A stretch of DNA of 64,000 nucleotides from DATIHF01 sp035480955 (GTDB lineage: Bacteria > Patescibacteriota > Microgenomatia > Woykebacterales > RBG-16-39-9b): the NCBI GenBank assembly GCA_035480955.1, contig DATIHF010000006.1:20627-84626 (forward strand). The letters are read 5' to 3'. Every line of letters begins with the position of its first letter. The first letter of the stretch is position 1. Shown here in pieces: positions 1 to 7,754 of the stretch. The notes beneath the pieces were generated by a model. The model saw only the letters and a program-made list of their open reading frames with translations, did no database searches and had not been told where the DNA came from. A program made the translations under genes and the position numbers.

Positions 1-243
1 ATCTCCAATTCAACCGCAATACCTCTGCCAATGAGACCACTTTATGTACTAGAGGGGCCAAAATATGCCAAGATTCTCAAAAGCGAAGCAGCAAAATTTA
101 ACAATGTAGTTTATGTAGATCCATTGGAACACCCACTTGAAGATAATAAATTTGGAAACATAGAAGCAGCGGATCATTTTCACCCCAACGACTCTGGTCA
201 CAAATATTGGTTTGATTTAATTGTGGAAAGTTTGAGCAAATAG
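1..243 (+). CDS. SGNH/GDSL-type hydrolase, C-terminal part (5' truncated by window)
   Basis: The frame is open from base 1, so the start lies upstream of the window; 80 codons are visible. The tail contains DHFHPNDSGH, which fits block V (DxxHP) of SGNH hydrolases and carries the catalytic Asp and His. SGNH enzymes are esterases, lipases or acyl-sugar deacetylases acting on envelope or secreted substrates. The Ser and Gly/Asn blocks are not visible, so the substrate cannot be inferred. The gene ends just before a strong hairpin that also serves the convergent transglycosylase gene. Confidence 0.75.
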   Translation: MSNSTAIPLPMRPLYVLEGPKYAKILKSEAAKFNNVVYVDPLEHPLEDNKFGNIEAADHFHPNDSGHKYWFDLIVESLSK

Positions 244-247
244 AAAA

Positions 248-299
248 CGCCGGGCGGGTATAGCGAGATTCGCTATTTTAACCCAACCCGGCGCTTTCG
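248..299. terminator. Bidirectional intrinsic terminator hairpin
   Basis: Seven-base arms at 248-254 and 287-293 (CGCCGGG/CCCGGCG) enclose a second perfect stem at 260-266/270-276 (ATAGCGA/TCGCTAT). It lies between the convergent SGNH hydrolase and lytic transglycosylase genes. The U-tract is short on both sides. Confidence 0.7.
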
Positions 300-307
300 T
301 ACCTGTA

Positions 308-1123
308 TTAGTGCGCTATGATAGTCACCAGATCCTTCACTGTTTGAACTTGCCAGAAGAGATCTTGATCAATGACGGGACGACCTTGATCGTCGTAGAC
401 GGTGGTTTCGTTCACTCCATCGCCGTCGGTGTCGATCGTTTGGACCGCACCTTTATAAGAGGCGAGGACCAGATCCATGTTGCCTGGAAAGAGATCCAAC
501 AAGTACCGGAAGAGCTTCGCTCCACAGTAAATGTTGGTCTTTAACTCAGACCAGAGCTCCATCGGACAAATTGAGAGGTTGCACCCTTGATAGATGCCGA
601 CACAGCCCGCTTCTGATGTGATTAGGGACTGACCATCTTTGACCAACACCGCGTTGGGATTTTGGTCTGGATCGAAGTGGTGATACTTCGACTCAGTACA
701 CCCTAAAGCCATGAACCAGTTCTTCTCGTTCTCAGTGAACGAGATGTCGGTAAGTCCTAGCTCCCTCAACCCGAATTGCTCCGGGTGATAGAGAAACATA
801 TGGACTTGCAGAAAATTGTCGTATTGTTCACGACACGCAGGTGTGATGTTGAAGATATCCTCTTCACTTCCAACTGCAAGCTCCACCGGTTGCGGCGGAC
901 TAGCTGCCTCAAGACTCGGCGAAACAATCGACTGCACTTTCTTCGTCTCGGGCTGCAGGTAAAAAAACAGCACAAAGACGATGAAGAGGAACGCTGCGAT
1001 CGTCATGAATGTCCCGATTCCCGGGTTTGCCGATTGCTTCTGCGGGATGCTCTTAAACAACCGACCTAGATCGCCCGTGATCGGACGATTTTTCCTGCTG
1101 CGTGCACCTTTGGCGGGGGCCAT
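308..1123 (-). CDS. Membrane-anchored lytic transglycosylase-like (SLT fold) protein
   Basis: The protein has 271 aa. A basic cytoplasmic N-terminus is followed by one membrane segment (about residues 36-58) and an extracellular SLT-type domain. The likely catalytic Glu is E144 in GCTESKYHHF, followed by GCVGIYQ (about 173-179) and ASYKG (about 221-225), which match the ES, GxxQ and AAYNAG blocks of soluble lytic transglycosylases that cleave peptidoglycan glycan strands. Near the C-terminus DTDGDGVNE resembles a calcium-binding loop. I chose ATG 1123 because AAGGAGG sits 7 nt upstream; an in-frame start 20 codons earlier has no such site. It is transcribed alone from a near-consensus promoter with a leader of about 65 nt. 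Confidence 0.82.
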   Translation of the reverse strand: MAPAKGARSRKNRPITGDLGRLFKSIPQKQSANPGIGTFMTIAAFLFIVFVLFFYLQPETKKVQSIVSPSLEAASPPQPVELAVGSEEDIFNITPACREQYDNFLQVHMFLYHPEQFGLRELGLTDISFTENEKNWFMALGCTESKYHHFDPDQNPNAVLVKDGQSLITSEAGCVGIYQGCNLSICPMELWSELKTNIYCGAKLFRYLLDLFPGNMDLVLASYKGAVQTIDTDGDGVNETTVYDDQGRPVIDQDLFWQVQTVKDLVTIIAH

Positions 1124-1195
1124 GATAATCCTCCTTAGGGATCCAACTAGTTGTTCAGGTACGAAAAAGCGGCTATTCGCCACTTAAGTCATAAA

Positions 1196-1224
1196 AGTAT
1201 AGCAGAAATGAAGCTAAATGTCAA
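1196..1224 (-). promoter_or_regulatory. Sigma70-type promoter of the transglycosylase gene
   Basis: On the minus strand TTGACA (1219-1224), 17 nt, TATACT (1196-1201). The transcript would start near 1190 and carry a leader of about 65 nt with a small hairpin and an AAGGAGG site before ATG 1123. Confidence 0.8.
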
Positions 1225-1295
1225 TCCCTATAGGATAGGTTTTGGTAAATTTCGAAGACTCAATTTATCAATCTCTTTAAGTAGGATTTTTTTGT

Positions 1296-1532
1296 TTACT
1301 GCTCTTTGAAGAAATTTTCCTCTAAAGAAACTGTGAAAAAAGATATCAAAATAACCAAGAGAACTACATCCACGACCAGCTCAAAAGCAATTCCCATACC
1401 TACTAAACCAGAGAGACCAATTACTTGAATATTGTAAAAATCAAAGGTGTTAGGGAAGAAGATCCGGTTGGCGACGACAACCACAAATAGACTTAGAATA
1501 ATCGCGAGAATCTTTGGGAAATGTTTTTTCAT
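1296..1532 (-). CDS. Small two-helix membrane protein, unknown function
   Basis: The protein has 78 aa. A Lys-rich start (MKKHFPK) precedes a hydrophobic helix (about 8-26), a short loop containing FFPNTFDFYN, a second hydrophobic stretch (about 38-67) and an acidic end. I do not recognise the family. It lies 11 nt after the receiver gene and likely shares its mRNA with mscS and the receiver gene, so it may relate to membrane stress, but that is inference. Confidence 0.6.
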   Translation of the reverse strand: MKKHFPKILAIILSLFVVVVANRIFFPNTFDFYNIQVIGLSGLVGMGIAFELVVDVVLLVILISFFTVSLEENFFKEQ

Positions 1533-1543
1533 TTAAACTATCC

Positions 1544-1954
1544 CTATTCGAGTCCGAATTCTTTCAAATTGATCTTCATTGGCCCTTCGACGAAGAAGCG
1601 ATCAATGGACTCTAAAACTTGAGAGGGGAGGTAGCGGGCTTTTAAAAGATAGCCTTGAGCGCCGATATCGACCGCTTGCTTGATGATGGAACCTTGACCG
1701 AGATTGGTCAGTAAGTAAACTGGGGTAGAGCGATAAGGCTCGGGGGCTTGACGAAGCTTGCGGAGAACATCAATTCCTGTCTGTTTGGGAAGCATGATGT
1801 CCAGCAAAACCAAGTCATATTTCTCTGAGGTTGATTTTGCAACCCCTTCATCACCATCGGCGGCAATGACGATCTCGTAATCTCCTTTTTTTAGTTCACG
1901 AGCATAGATATCGCGGATAAAAACGTCATCTTCGATCAAAAGGATTTTTTTCAT
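1544..1954 (-). CDS. Stand-alone response regulator (CheY-like receiver)
   Basis: The 136 aa are a single REC domain. The acidic triad E8-D9-D10, phosphoacceptor D52 (LLDIMLP), T83 and K105 (GYLLKAR) are all in place, so it should be phosphorylatable. There is no output domain; the C-terminal tail of about 15 residues is not a known DNA-binding module. No histidine kinase is encoded in the window. It lies 15 nt downstream of mscS in an apparent operon. The receiver at 46709-47107 has the same design, suggesting a family of single-domain regulators acting by protein contact. Confidence 0.92.
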   Translation of the reverse strand: MKKILLIEDDVFIRDIYARELKKGDYEIVIAADGDEGVAKSTSEKYDLVLLDIMLPKQTGIDVLRKLRQAPEPYRSTPVYLLTNLGQGSIIKQAVDIGAQGYLLKARYLPSQVLESIDRFFVEGPMKINLKEFGLE

Positions 1955-1969
1955 GGTTATAGATTTATT

Positions 1970-2536
1970 CTAACTTTCTTTTTTCTTTTTGACAATTTTT
2001 TTCTGTTTTGAGTAGTTGGTCACCGCGGCGATCGAACCAGCGGGAATTATATGCTGGATTCCTTCTGAGTCACGCAAGTAAATCGTGCGAAAACCAACAT
2101 GCTCGACGATCCCTCGTTTGCCAGCAATATCGACGTCATCGCCTTCGGAAAACTGATCCTCAGCTAAAATAAAGAAAGAAGTGACAACATCACGGACGAG
2201 CTGTTGCGAGCCAAAACCAATCGCCAACCCAACTATTCCTGCACTCGCGACCAGGGGAGCGATATCAATACCCAGAACTGAGCAAGTTTCGATAACGGCA
2301 AAGGCAAGAATCAATACTGAGCCAAAGGCTTTAAAAACACTACTGAGCGTACGCAATCTTTTGCCACGCGGAGTCCCAACGGAGAGGAAACTCACCAGCG
2401 CTCTGGTGCCAACTTGAAGGAGCACCCAAGCAATGGCGGAGATGGCAAAGATCGTTAAAAGCGATAAAGTAGTCGGATTGAGGACATTGTCGGATACCAC
2501 ACTTTTAAGCTTAGTAAACTTTACAGATAAGTTCAA
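1970..2536 (-). CDS. mscS: MscS-family small-conductance mechanosensitive channel, short form
   Basis: The protein has 188 aa, against about 286 for E. coli MscS. It shows two membrane helices, the pore-lining TM3 region with GLAIGFGSQQLVRD, and the beta domain (EGDDVDIAGKRGIVEHVGFRT through IIPAGSI). The C-terminal alpha/beta cage is replaced by a Lys-rich tail (KKIVKKKKES), so it is a minimal channel. Such channels release osmolytes on hypo-osmotic shock. The open frame begins with TTG at 2536, with only a weak upstream site, and this start overlaps the divergent promoter at 2520-2548, so the true start may lie a few codons downstream. Confidence 0.85.
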   Translation of the reverse strand: MNLSVKFTKLKSVVSDNVLNPTTLSLLTIFAISAIAWVLLQVGTRALVSFLSVGTPRGKRLRTLSSVFKAFGSVLILAFAVIETCSVLGIDIAPLVASAGIVGLAIGFGSQQLVRDVVTSFFILAEDQFSEGDDVDIAGKRGIVEHVGFRTIYLRDSEGIQHIIPAGSIAAVTNYSKQKKIVKKKKES

Positions 2537-2548
2537 CCCCTGTATGAT
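2520..2548 (+). promoter_or_regulatory. Near-consensus promoter giving a leaderless mRNA
   Basis: TTTACA (2520-2525), 17 nt, TATGAT (2543-2548). The ATG of the next gene is 10 nt beyond the -10 box, leaving only a few bases of leader and no Shine-Dalgarno. The promoter overlaps the proposed mscS start on the other strand. Confidence 0.8.
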
Positions 2549-2558
2549 TGGAACTGCA

Positions 2559-3158
2559 ATGACGGACTATTCTGATTACCAAAACGAGAAGGTAGTGGAA
2601 ATTTCCTCTCCTCAAAAGTCCATGGGAAAAGCCTCCATCATTATTTTTCTTTTGCTTTTTTTATTAGTAGTCGGATTACTTTCACTCTCAGCCGGCTATT
2701 TTTTCGGTAAGGCAACCGCGACAAAACCAGAAGTTAAAAAGACTACCGTTAAAGCTCCCGCTGCCCCAGTCGGCAAAGACGTTTATTTTGACTCCGATGA
2801 AGGCTATTCGGTCACTTACCTAAAAGCTTGGAAAGCAGAGGGTAAAAATGGCACAACTGCAGGAGTAGTCGTAAAAAAAGATTCTTCTTCAGTTGAGCTC
2901 TCTATTGGGACCGAGCAGAGCTACACTTTATCGAAGGATCAAAAAAGTAAACTTTCGGCCACGAAAAAGGTTGATGTGACTATCAACGGCAAAACACTTT
3001 CGATGAGCGAGTATTCTTTTAAAGACAGCTCTTTCATCACTTCAGCAACACTGCCGGCAACCACCAACTCGCCACAGGTTTCAATATTGATCAAGGCAGA
3101 GAATCAAGAAAGCTATGATCAAGCCAAAGAAATCGTCCAGTCGTTAACCTTTCTCTAG
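2559..3158 (+). CDS. Membrane-anchored PsbP/DUF1795-like protein
   Basis: The protein has 199 aa. A short cytoplasmic segment and one membrane helix (about residues 25-48) lead to an extracellular domain. The domain opens with VYFDSDEGYSVTYLKAWKAE and ends with AKEIVQSLTFL, the pattern of PsbP/DUF1795-type domains (a segment like GYSITYP, a conserved Trp, and a final helix ending SLTF). The function is unknown. I start at ATG 2559 because the promoter at 2520-2548 lies inside the longer frame that begins at 2433. It is followed 6 nt later by the beta-lactamase-fold gene. Confidence 0.75.
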   Translation: MTDYSDYQNEKVVEISSPQKSMGKASIIIFLLLFLLVVGLLSLSAGYFFGKATATKPEVKKTTVKAPAAPVGKDVYFDSDEGYSVTYLKAWKAEGKNGTTAGVVVKKDSSSVELSIGTEQSYTLSKDQKSKLSATKKVDVTINGKTLSMSEYSFKDSSFITSATLPATTNSPQVSILIKAENQESYDQAKEIVQSLTFL

Positions 3159-3164
3159 AAAACT

Positions 3165-4028
3165 ATGAAAATTAAGGCAAGATATAAAATAGCAGCAGTG
3201 GTAGTGATCTTTGCGTTTTTGGTTTTTTTGCCGCGCAAAGATGTTCTCAATAATTTGACCGCAGCTGTCAGCAAACCGACGGTGATCCAAAAAGTTAATA
3301 CAATTTTTCAGAAAAAACCGACTACTGAAGAGCTTGCCGCAGCTCGAAAAGCCAAACAAGACCCACTTCTAGCTGAATTGACCCCGATTTTGGCAGTCAA
3401 CAAAAACTACGCCATTGCAGTCTACGACATCAATAATAAAGAGCTTTTTGGGATCAACCAAGATACTCAGTTTCACGCGGCCTCAGTGATGAAACTTTTG
3501 GTCGCAACCACTGCCTACCGAGATATTGAGGCGGGCAAATATGATTTATCGAAAACTGTCGAATACAACCTAGAGCAAATGATCAATCAAAGCAACAACA
3601 ATTCCTGGGATTATTTCAACAATCTTCAAGGGTTTGATCATCAGCAGCAAGTCGCCGATCAGCTCGGTCTAGTAGGTGCCAAGGTCTGGGGTAACCAGAT
3701 GACCACTCATGGGATCGCTCAGTTGCTACAACAACTCTACAATGGGCATATCATCTCTGACCAACATAGGGAGCAACTTTTTTCCTACATGCAAAACACT
3801 GAGACAGAGAATCGCATCACCAAAGGTCTACCGGCTGGAGTGACCTTTTACCACAAAACCGGCCATTACAACGGGGGAGTCCATGACGCTGCCATCGTAC
3901 TCCATCCGAAAAATCCCTTTATCATTGTTGTTTTTACCAATGACACCACTGGCACTCCTTGGGAAACCCGTTTTGCCTCTATAGCCCAAGCTACTCAAAA
4001 AGTTTACGCTTACTTTGACTCAATTTAG
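3165..4028 (+). CDS. Class A beta-lactamase-fold serine hydrolase, membrane anchored
   Basis: The protein has 287 aa with an N-terminal signal anchor (about residues 8-23). All three active-site motifs of the serine beta-lactamase/D,D-peptidase clan are visible: S107-V-M-K110 (SxxK), S143-N-N145 (SDN-like) and K231-T-G233 (KTG). It could be a D-alanyl-D-alanine carboxypeptidase that trims peptidoglycan or a true beta-lactamase. The long spacer between membrane and domain and the genome context favour a wall role. It appears to be co-transcribed with the preceding gene and with the cobalamin adenosyltransferase gene 3 nt later. Confidence 0.88.
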   Translation: MKIKARYKIAAVVVIFAFLVFLPRKDVLNNLTAAVSKPTVIQKVNTIFQKKPTTEELAAARKAKQDPLLAELTPILAVNKNYAIAVYDINNKELFGINQDTQFHAASVMKLLVATTAYRDIEAGKYDLSKTVEYNLEQMINQSNNNSWDYFNNLQGFDHQQQVADQLGLVGAKVWGNQMTTHGIAQLLQQLYNGHIISDQHREQLFSYMQNTETENRITKGLPAGVTFYHKTGHYNGGVHDAAIVLHPKNPFIIVVFTNDTTGTPWETRFASIAQATQKVYAYFDSI

Positions 4029-4031
4029 ATA

Positions 4032-4577
4032 ATGCCAAAAATTTACACTAAAACCGGTGACTCTGGAGAAACTTCACTTTTCGGCGGCAAAAGAGTAAAA
4101 AAGTCTGACCCTAGAATTGAAGCAATTGGCAGTGTCGATGAGATCAATTCAACTCTCGGGATCTGTGCTTCAGAAACCCAAAATTCTGAGATTAAAACCC
4201 TCGTCCACCAAATCCAGAATAAACTTTTTGAGATTGGGGCAGAATTAGCAAATCCTGAAGGAGTGGGGGAGCATTCTCAGAAAATGATTTTGCAAGACTC
4301 CGACGTAGAATTTTTGGAAAAGCAAATTGACCACTATCAATCAGACCTTCCCGCCATGAATCAGTTTATTCTGCCTGGAGGGACGAGAAGTGCTTCTTAT
4401 TTTCACTTAGCTCGAAGTGTCACGAGACGAACGGAAAGATATTTAACTCAACTGGAAAACACCAACCCTGCAATTCAAAAATATCTCAATCGTCTTTCCG
4501 ATTTATTTTTTGTTCTCGCCAGAGCCGAGAACCACTCCGCTGGGGAAGAGGACAAACCCTGGCAAAAACCTCAGTAG
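4032..4577 (+). CDS. PduO-type cob(I)alamin adenosyltransferase
   Basis: The protein has 181 aa. The N-terminal ATP-binding signature YTKTGDSGETSLFGGKR is near perfect, GSVDEINSTLG follows, and the later RSVTRRTERYL and YLNRLSDLFFVLARAEN helices belong to the trimeric PduO family. The enzyme transfers the adenosyl group of ATP to cob(I)alamin. No cobalamin synthesis, transport or B12-dependent enzyme is present in the window, so its role here is unclear; salvage for a distant B12 enzyme or another nucleotide-binding role are both possible. Confidence 0.93.
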   Translation: MPKIYTKTGDSGETSLFGGKRVKKSDPRIEAIGSVDEINSTLGICASETQNSEIKTLVHQIQNKLFEIGAELANPEGVGEHSQKMILQDSDVEFLEKQIDHYQSDLPAMNQFILPGGTRSASYFHLARSVTRRTERYLTQLENTNPAIQKYLNRLSDLFFVLARAENHSAGEEDKPWQKPQ

Positions 4578-4591
4578 CCCACTAAGTTTTT

Positions 4592-4621
4592 TTGACAGCC
4601 TCGACTCATGTATGAGAAAAT
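4592..4621 (+). promoter_or_regulatory. Possible promoter upstream of the 4634 gene
   Basis: TTGACA (4592-4597), 18 nt, GAAAAT (4616-4621). The -35 box is perfect and the -10 box matches in 4 of 6 positions. The ATG is 12 nt further on. Confidence 0.4.
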
Positions 4622-4633
4622 TTAAAGTAAGAA

Positions 4634-5755
4634 ATGCCAAATTCCCTGCCAAAACTCCCTCCCAGCGCTCCCGCACAGATTTTCATACACCCTGAACATA
4701 TCGAAGGAACTTTGAAAGTTCCAATTGAAAAAAAATCCCATCCGAATAAAGGAATAAATATCGTGGCCGCTTTTGTAATTGTGGGGCTAATCCTGATTCT
4801 AGCTGGAGCTTATTACATCATCCCGCGCACCCGAACTGTTGCTTTTGCGAGCAGTACGATTGAATCAGTGGGGGAGCTAAGTGGTAAAACCGATAAAGTT
4901 AACTCTTCTTTGACTAGTCTCTATCAATCTCTCACCCAAGGACAATCAGGGAGTGCGGGGACTACCCAAATCAGTGATCAGGTGCTGGGTTTACAGAGTG
5001 ATCTTTCGAAAAAACTTTCTGATTCTTCACTTCTAACACTCTCCGCAGCCTACGAAGCAACCGGGAAAACTAAAGTAAAGGCTTTTTCAGTCCCAGATGA
5101 GGATCCCAATAAAGTTACCCGAGAGCAGAGGAGTTTGGCCAAGGAAATAGCCGATAAAAAGAAAGACGCTGAGGCGAGTTTGAGTGAGGCAACCGCTTTG
5201 ACCAACGAAAATCTGTCCGGAAAAGCCGCTACACTTGAGACACAGCTATCCCAAGTCAATATCGATACCAAAGACTATCTTTCCGAAGCTGAAAAAACAT
5301 CTCTATACTATGTCAATCTCTCCGACGCCTCAATCGAGCTCTACAATCTTTCCAGCAGTTTGGTCTCACCCAAAGATATCGCTGTCGCACTTCCCAAATT
5401 GACTGCTCTGAGAAGCAGCTTTGCTGATTATGATAGTGCAAAACTACCTGACCAGATGGATTCTCTCAATAAAGATGTTGTTGGAATATTTGATTTACTA
5501 ATCGGCTTTTTCAAAGAAGTCAGCTCTGGCAATCAATCCGAGGAAGCACTCGCCGCTAGTTACCAAAACTTCCTCTCTTCAGCAAAGACTCTCGAGAGCC
5601 AAACTAGTGTTCACGAAATTAGCTTCTGGCAAAACAACGCAGCTTTTTCCAACTATAAAAATCTCACCAGCTCGCAAACTGAAGTGATCAAAAAAGCCCA
5701 GGAAGTCAAAAAAGAAAACAACTTCTTTGTGTTGTCCTGGTTTGGAGTTAACTAA
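4634..5755 (+). CDS. Membrane-anchored protein with long helical extracellular domain, unknown
   Basis: The protein has 373 aa. A Pro-rich cytoplasmic segment of about 40 residues is followed by a membrane helix (about 43-66) and about 300 residues of mostly helical Ser/Lys/Glu-rich sequence with probable coiled coil, including KEIADKKKDAEASLSEA. No catalytic motif is seen. It starts a second set of plus-strand genes after a 56-nt gap and is followed 3 nt later by the LOG-like gene. A stalk or wall-spanning role is possible but is inference. Confidence 0.65.
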   Translation: MPNSLPKLPPSAPAQIFIHPEHIEGTLKVPIEKKSHPNKGINIVAAFVIVGLILILAGAYYIIPRTRTVAFASSTIESVGELSGKTDKVNSSLTSLYQSLTQGQSGSAGTTQISDQVLGLQSDLSKKLSDSSLLTLSAAYEATGKTKVKAFSVPDEDPNKVTREQRSLAKEIADKKKDAEASLSEATALTNENLSGKAATLETQLSQVNIDTKDYLSEAEKTSLYYVNLSDASIELYNLSSSLVSPKDIAVALPKLTALRSSFADYDSAKLPDQMDSLNKDVVGIFDLLIGFFKEVSSGNQSEEALAASYQNFLSSAKTLESQTSVHEISFWQNNAAFSNYKNLTSSQTEVIKKAQEVKKENNFFVLSWFGVN

Positions 5756-5758
5756 TTT

Positions 5759-6346
5759 ATGCAATGGAAAATCTGTGTCTCCGGAGCAGCTGTCGGTGAC
5801 TGCCTCAACGAGGAAACAATCGAAAAAGCCGAATTGCTCGGGCGCTCTATCGCCAAACATGATGCGGTACTGGTGACTGGCGCGACGACGGGAATTCCTT
5901 TTTACGCCGCTCGAGGGGCGAAAAAGGTTGATGGCGTCAGTATTGGCTTTTCTCCCGCCGCGACCTATCAAGACCACGTCAAACGCTACCAACTACCGAC
6001 GCGCTACATGGATTTGATCGTTTACACAGGTTTTGGCTACGCGGGGAGAAATTTGTTGTTAACCCGAAGTGCCGATGCGGTGATCGTAGTTTGTGGTCGA
6101 ATTGGCACTTTGAACGAATTTACTGTTGCCTTTGAAGATAAAAAACCCCTTGGTGTACTAACTGGTTCTGGCGGGATTGCCGACGAGATCAAAGAGTTGA
6201 CCGAGGTCGCCCACAAGCACGAGTGCCCAGTAATTTATGAAGATGATCCCGACAAATTGGTCGTCAATCTGATCCGTGATTTGGAAAGAACACGAGTAGC
6301 CGACAATGCTCGGGAGCGAGTAACCAAACCTGAAAAAACCGACTAG
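5759..6346 (+). CDS. LOG-like / TIGR00725-type Rossmann nucleotide-binding protein
   Basis: The protein has 195 aa. It begins with a Rossmann strand (KICVSGAA) followed by VLVTGATTGIPFYAARGAKK, and has GRIGTLNEF in place of the PGGxGTxxE motif of lysine-decarboxylase-like (LOG) proteins. LOG enzymes hydrolyse nucleotide 5'-monophosphates to release cytokinin bases. In this variant the first Gly of the motif is missing and Asn precedes Glu, so phosphoribohydrolase activity is uncertain. It sits 3 nt from its upstream neighbour and 2 nt from the next gene. Confidence 0.78.
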   Translation: MQWKICVSGAAVGDCLNEETIEKAELLGRSIAKHDAVLVTGATTGIPFYAARGAKKVDGVSIGFSPAATYQDHVKRYQLPTRYMDLIVYTGFGYAGRNLLLTRSADAVIVVCGRIGTLNEFTVAFEDKKPLGVLTGSGGIADEIKELTEVAHKHECPVIYEDDPDKLVVNLIRDLERTRVADNARERVTKPEKTD

Positions 6347-6348
6347 CA

Positions 6349-7542
6349 ATGGTTTCTAAATTTTCAATTTTTTTTCTCAAATACAAATTTCAAATTGGAG
6401 CGGCTATTTTGCTTTTTACTACCTTGGCGTCTTTGACATTTTTGGTTAAAACTTCTCTTGAAAACCAGCAAAAAGAGCTAACGGCCGTTTCTAATGAGCA
6501 GAAAATTGCTTCTCTTTCGGCGCAAGTAAAAAGTTTGCTCAAGGTTAATAATCAACTACAAAATGAAGACACTCGGGCAACCCTGACAACGATCAATAAT
6601 ACAATCGAAAAATACGAAACAGTCAAAAATAAATCAGCCGACTATAAAAATCAGGGCGTTGATACAGCTAGCGTGGATTCTCAATTTCCCACTGCAGTCG
6701 ATCTTATCTTGCAGAAAAAATATTCTGAGGCAGACGCTCTTTTGACCAAACTTGATACTGATCTGGAAACTGCTCTCAAAGCCAAACAAGCTGCTGATGC
6801 CGCGAAGCCCAAGACAACGACCACCACGACAACCTCGACCTGCAGTAGTGTCCCGACGAGTGGTTATTGCCAGTTGAGTGTTAAAGTTGGGTCAACCAGT
6901 TTTTCAGTTTATCTCGTCGCGGGAAACGTCAGTTCCGTCTGGACCGATACTGCCAATTCCGACAACTGCGCGGACAACTGTCCCACTAAAGCTCTGGCGA
7001 GTTATGTTTCCGCTGATGGTGGCTACGCGGGGATCAACGGAACTTATTTTTGTCCTCCAGACTATAGCTCCTGTGCGGGAAAAGTGTCCTCTTTTGATTT
7101 TCCAGTTTACAATTCCAATCTGAAAAAATGGATCAATGAAGACAAACTTGCTTGGACCAACCGGGCCATGATGGCTTTTACTTCTAGCTCAGCAGTTTTT
7201 TATCCAACCGCCAATAGTTACTCGGGGCTGGGAGGGATCAAAGCAGGGATCGTTAATTTCCCGGGACTGCTTCAAAACGGACAAAATATTGTTGGAAACT
7301 ACACTTTGACTTCTGCACAACAAACCAAGGGAAATCGTGGCGGAGTGGGGGTAAAAGGCTCAACTGTTTATCTGGTCATCACCAAGAGTGCTACAGTCAA
7401 TGATTTGGCGGAGATCATGAAGAGTATGGGAATCAGCAATGCTTTGAATCTCGACGGGGGAGGATCAAGCGCGCTTTACTACAACGGAAGCTACAAGGTC
7501 GGGCCAGGAAGAGCTTTGCCAAACGCTCTGATTTTGAAATAA
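6349..7542 (+). CDS. Membrane-anchored phosphodiester glycosidase (NAGPA/DUF2233 domain)
   Basis: The protein has 397 aa. One membrane helix (about residues 15-34) is followed by a helical coiled stalk (about 40-145), a Thr-rich linker and a C-terminal NAGPA-type domain. Diagnostic blocks are GGYAGINGTYFCPPDY, RGGVGVKGSTVYLVIT and LNLDGGGSSALYYNG; the last is the strongest family signature. Members cleave N-acetylglucosamine-1-phosphodiesters or related sugar phosphodiesters in exopolysaccharides and wall polymers. Several Cys pairs suggest disulfides outside the membrane. It ends a tight gene group; the minus-strand RNA at 7543-7621 begins at its stop codon. Confidence 0.85.
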   Translation: MVSKFSIFFLKYKFQIGAAILLFTTLASLTFLVKTSLENQQKELTAVSNEQKIASLSAQVKSLLKVNNQLQNEDTRATLTTINNTIEKYETVKNKSADYKNQGVDTASVDSQFPTAVDLILQKKYSEADALLTKLDTDLETALKAKQAADAAKPKTTTTTTTSTCSSVPTSGYCQLSVKVGSTSFSVYLVAGNVSSVWTDTANSDNCADNCPTKALASYVSADGGYAGINGTYFCPPDYSSCAGKVSSFDFPVYNSNLKKWINEDKLAWTNRAMMAFTSSSAVFYPTANSYSGLGGIKAGIVNFPGLLQNGQNIVGNYTLTSAQQTKGNRGGVGVKGSTVYLVITKSATVNDLAEIMKSMGISNALNLDGGGSSALYYNGSYKVGPGRALPNALILK

Positions 7543-7621
7543 AATTAGCAGCCCACCATGCGTGTCCAGATGTGATCTAGAAAAACGAATCTTTGGGATC
7601 CGTTGCACTAGCGAGCTGCTA
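7543..7621 (-). ncRNA. Candidate cloverleaf-like small RNA, about 79 nt
   Basis: On the minus strand a 10-bp perfect outer stem pairs 7615-7624 with 7543-7552. Inside are a 6-bp hairpin with loop CCAAA, a 7-bp hairpin (TCTAGAT/ATCTGGA, loop CAC) and a short CAC/GTG hairpin. Both main inner stems need one G-U pair on the minus strand that would be an A-C mismatch on the plus strand, which favours minus-strand RNA. A near-consensus promoter points into it and places the start at the foot of the outer stem. It lacks a T-loop, so it is not a normal tRNA. Confidence 0.5.
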
Positions 7622-7627
7622 ATTAAT

Positions 7628-7656
7628 TTTATAAGACTATAAGCAATAAAGGTCAA
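7628..7656 (-). promoter_or_regulatory. Promoter of the candidate small RNA
   Basis: On the minus strand TTGACC (7651-7656), 17 nt, TATAAA (7628-7633). The expected start, near 7621, falls at the first base pairs of the cloverleaf-like fold. Confidence 0.6.
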
Positions 7657-7717
7657 CAAACAAGCGAGACTAAACATTAGTTTGATAGAGATTGACATAA
7701 ACTCTCTGCTTGAGTGT

Positions 7718-7746
7718 TTGACAAAGAACGAATTGTGGTTGAGAAT
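7718..7746 (+). promoter_or_regulatory. Promoter of the Gmad2 gene, leaderless
   Basis: TTGACA (7718-7723), 17 nt, GAGAAT (7741-7746). The ATG at 7755 is 8 nt beyond the -10 box. Confidence 0.6.
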
Positions 7747-7754
7747 GAAAGGTG

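Noticed and set aside
2433..2558. N-terminal extension of the PsbP-like protein
   Set aside because: This part is antisense to mscS and upstream of, or within, a consensus promoter.
7543..7624. A tRNA on the minus strand
   Set aside because: The outer stem and length fit, but there is no T-loop (TTCRA), no D-arm consensus, and the would-be anticodon loop lacks U33.
7543..7624. An integron attC site
   Set aside because: The arms lack the RYYYAAC/GTTRRRY core boxes, and no integrase or cassette array with repeated sites is present.
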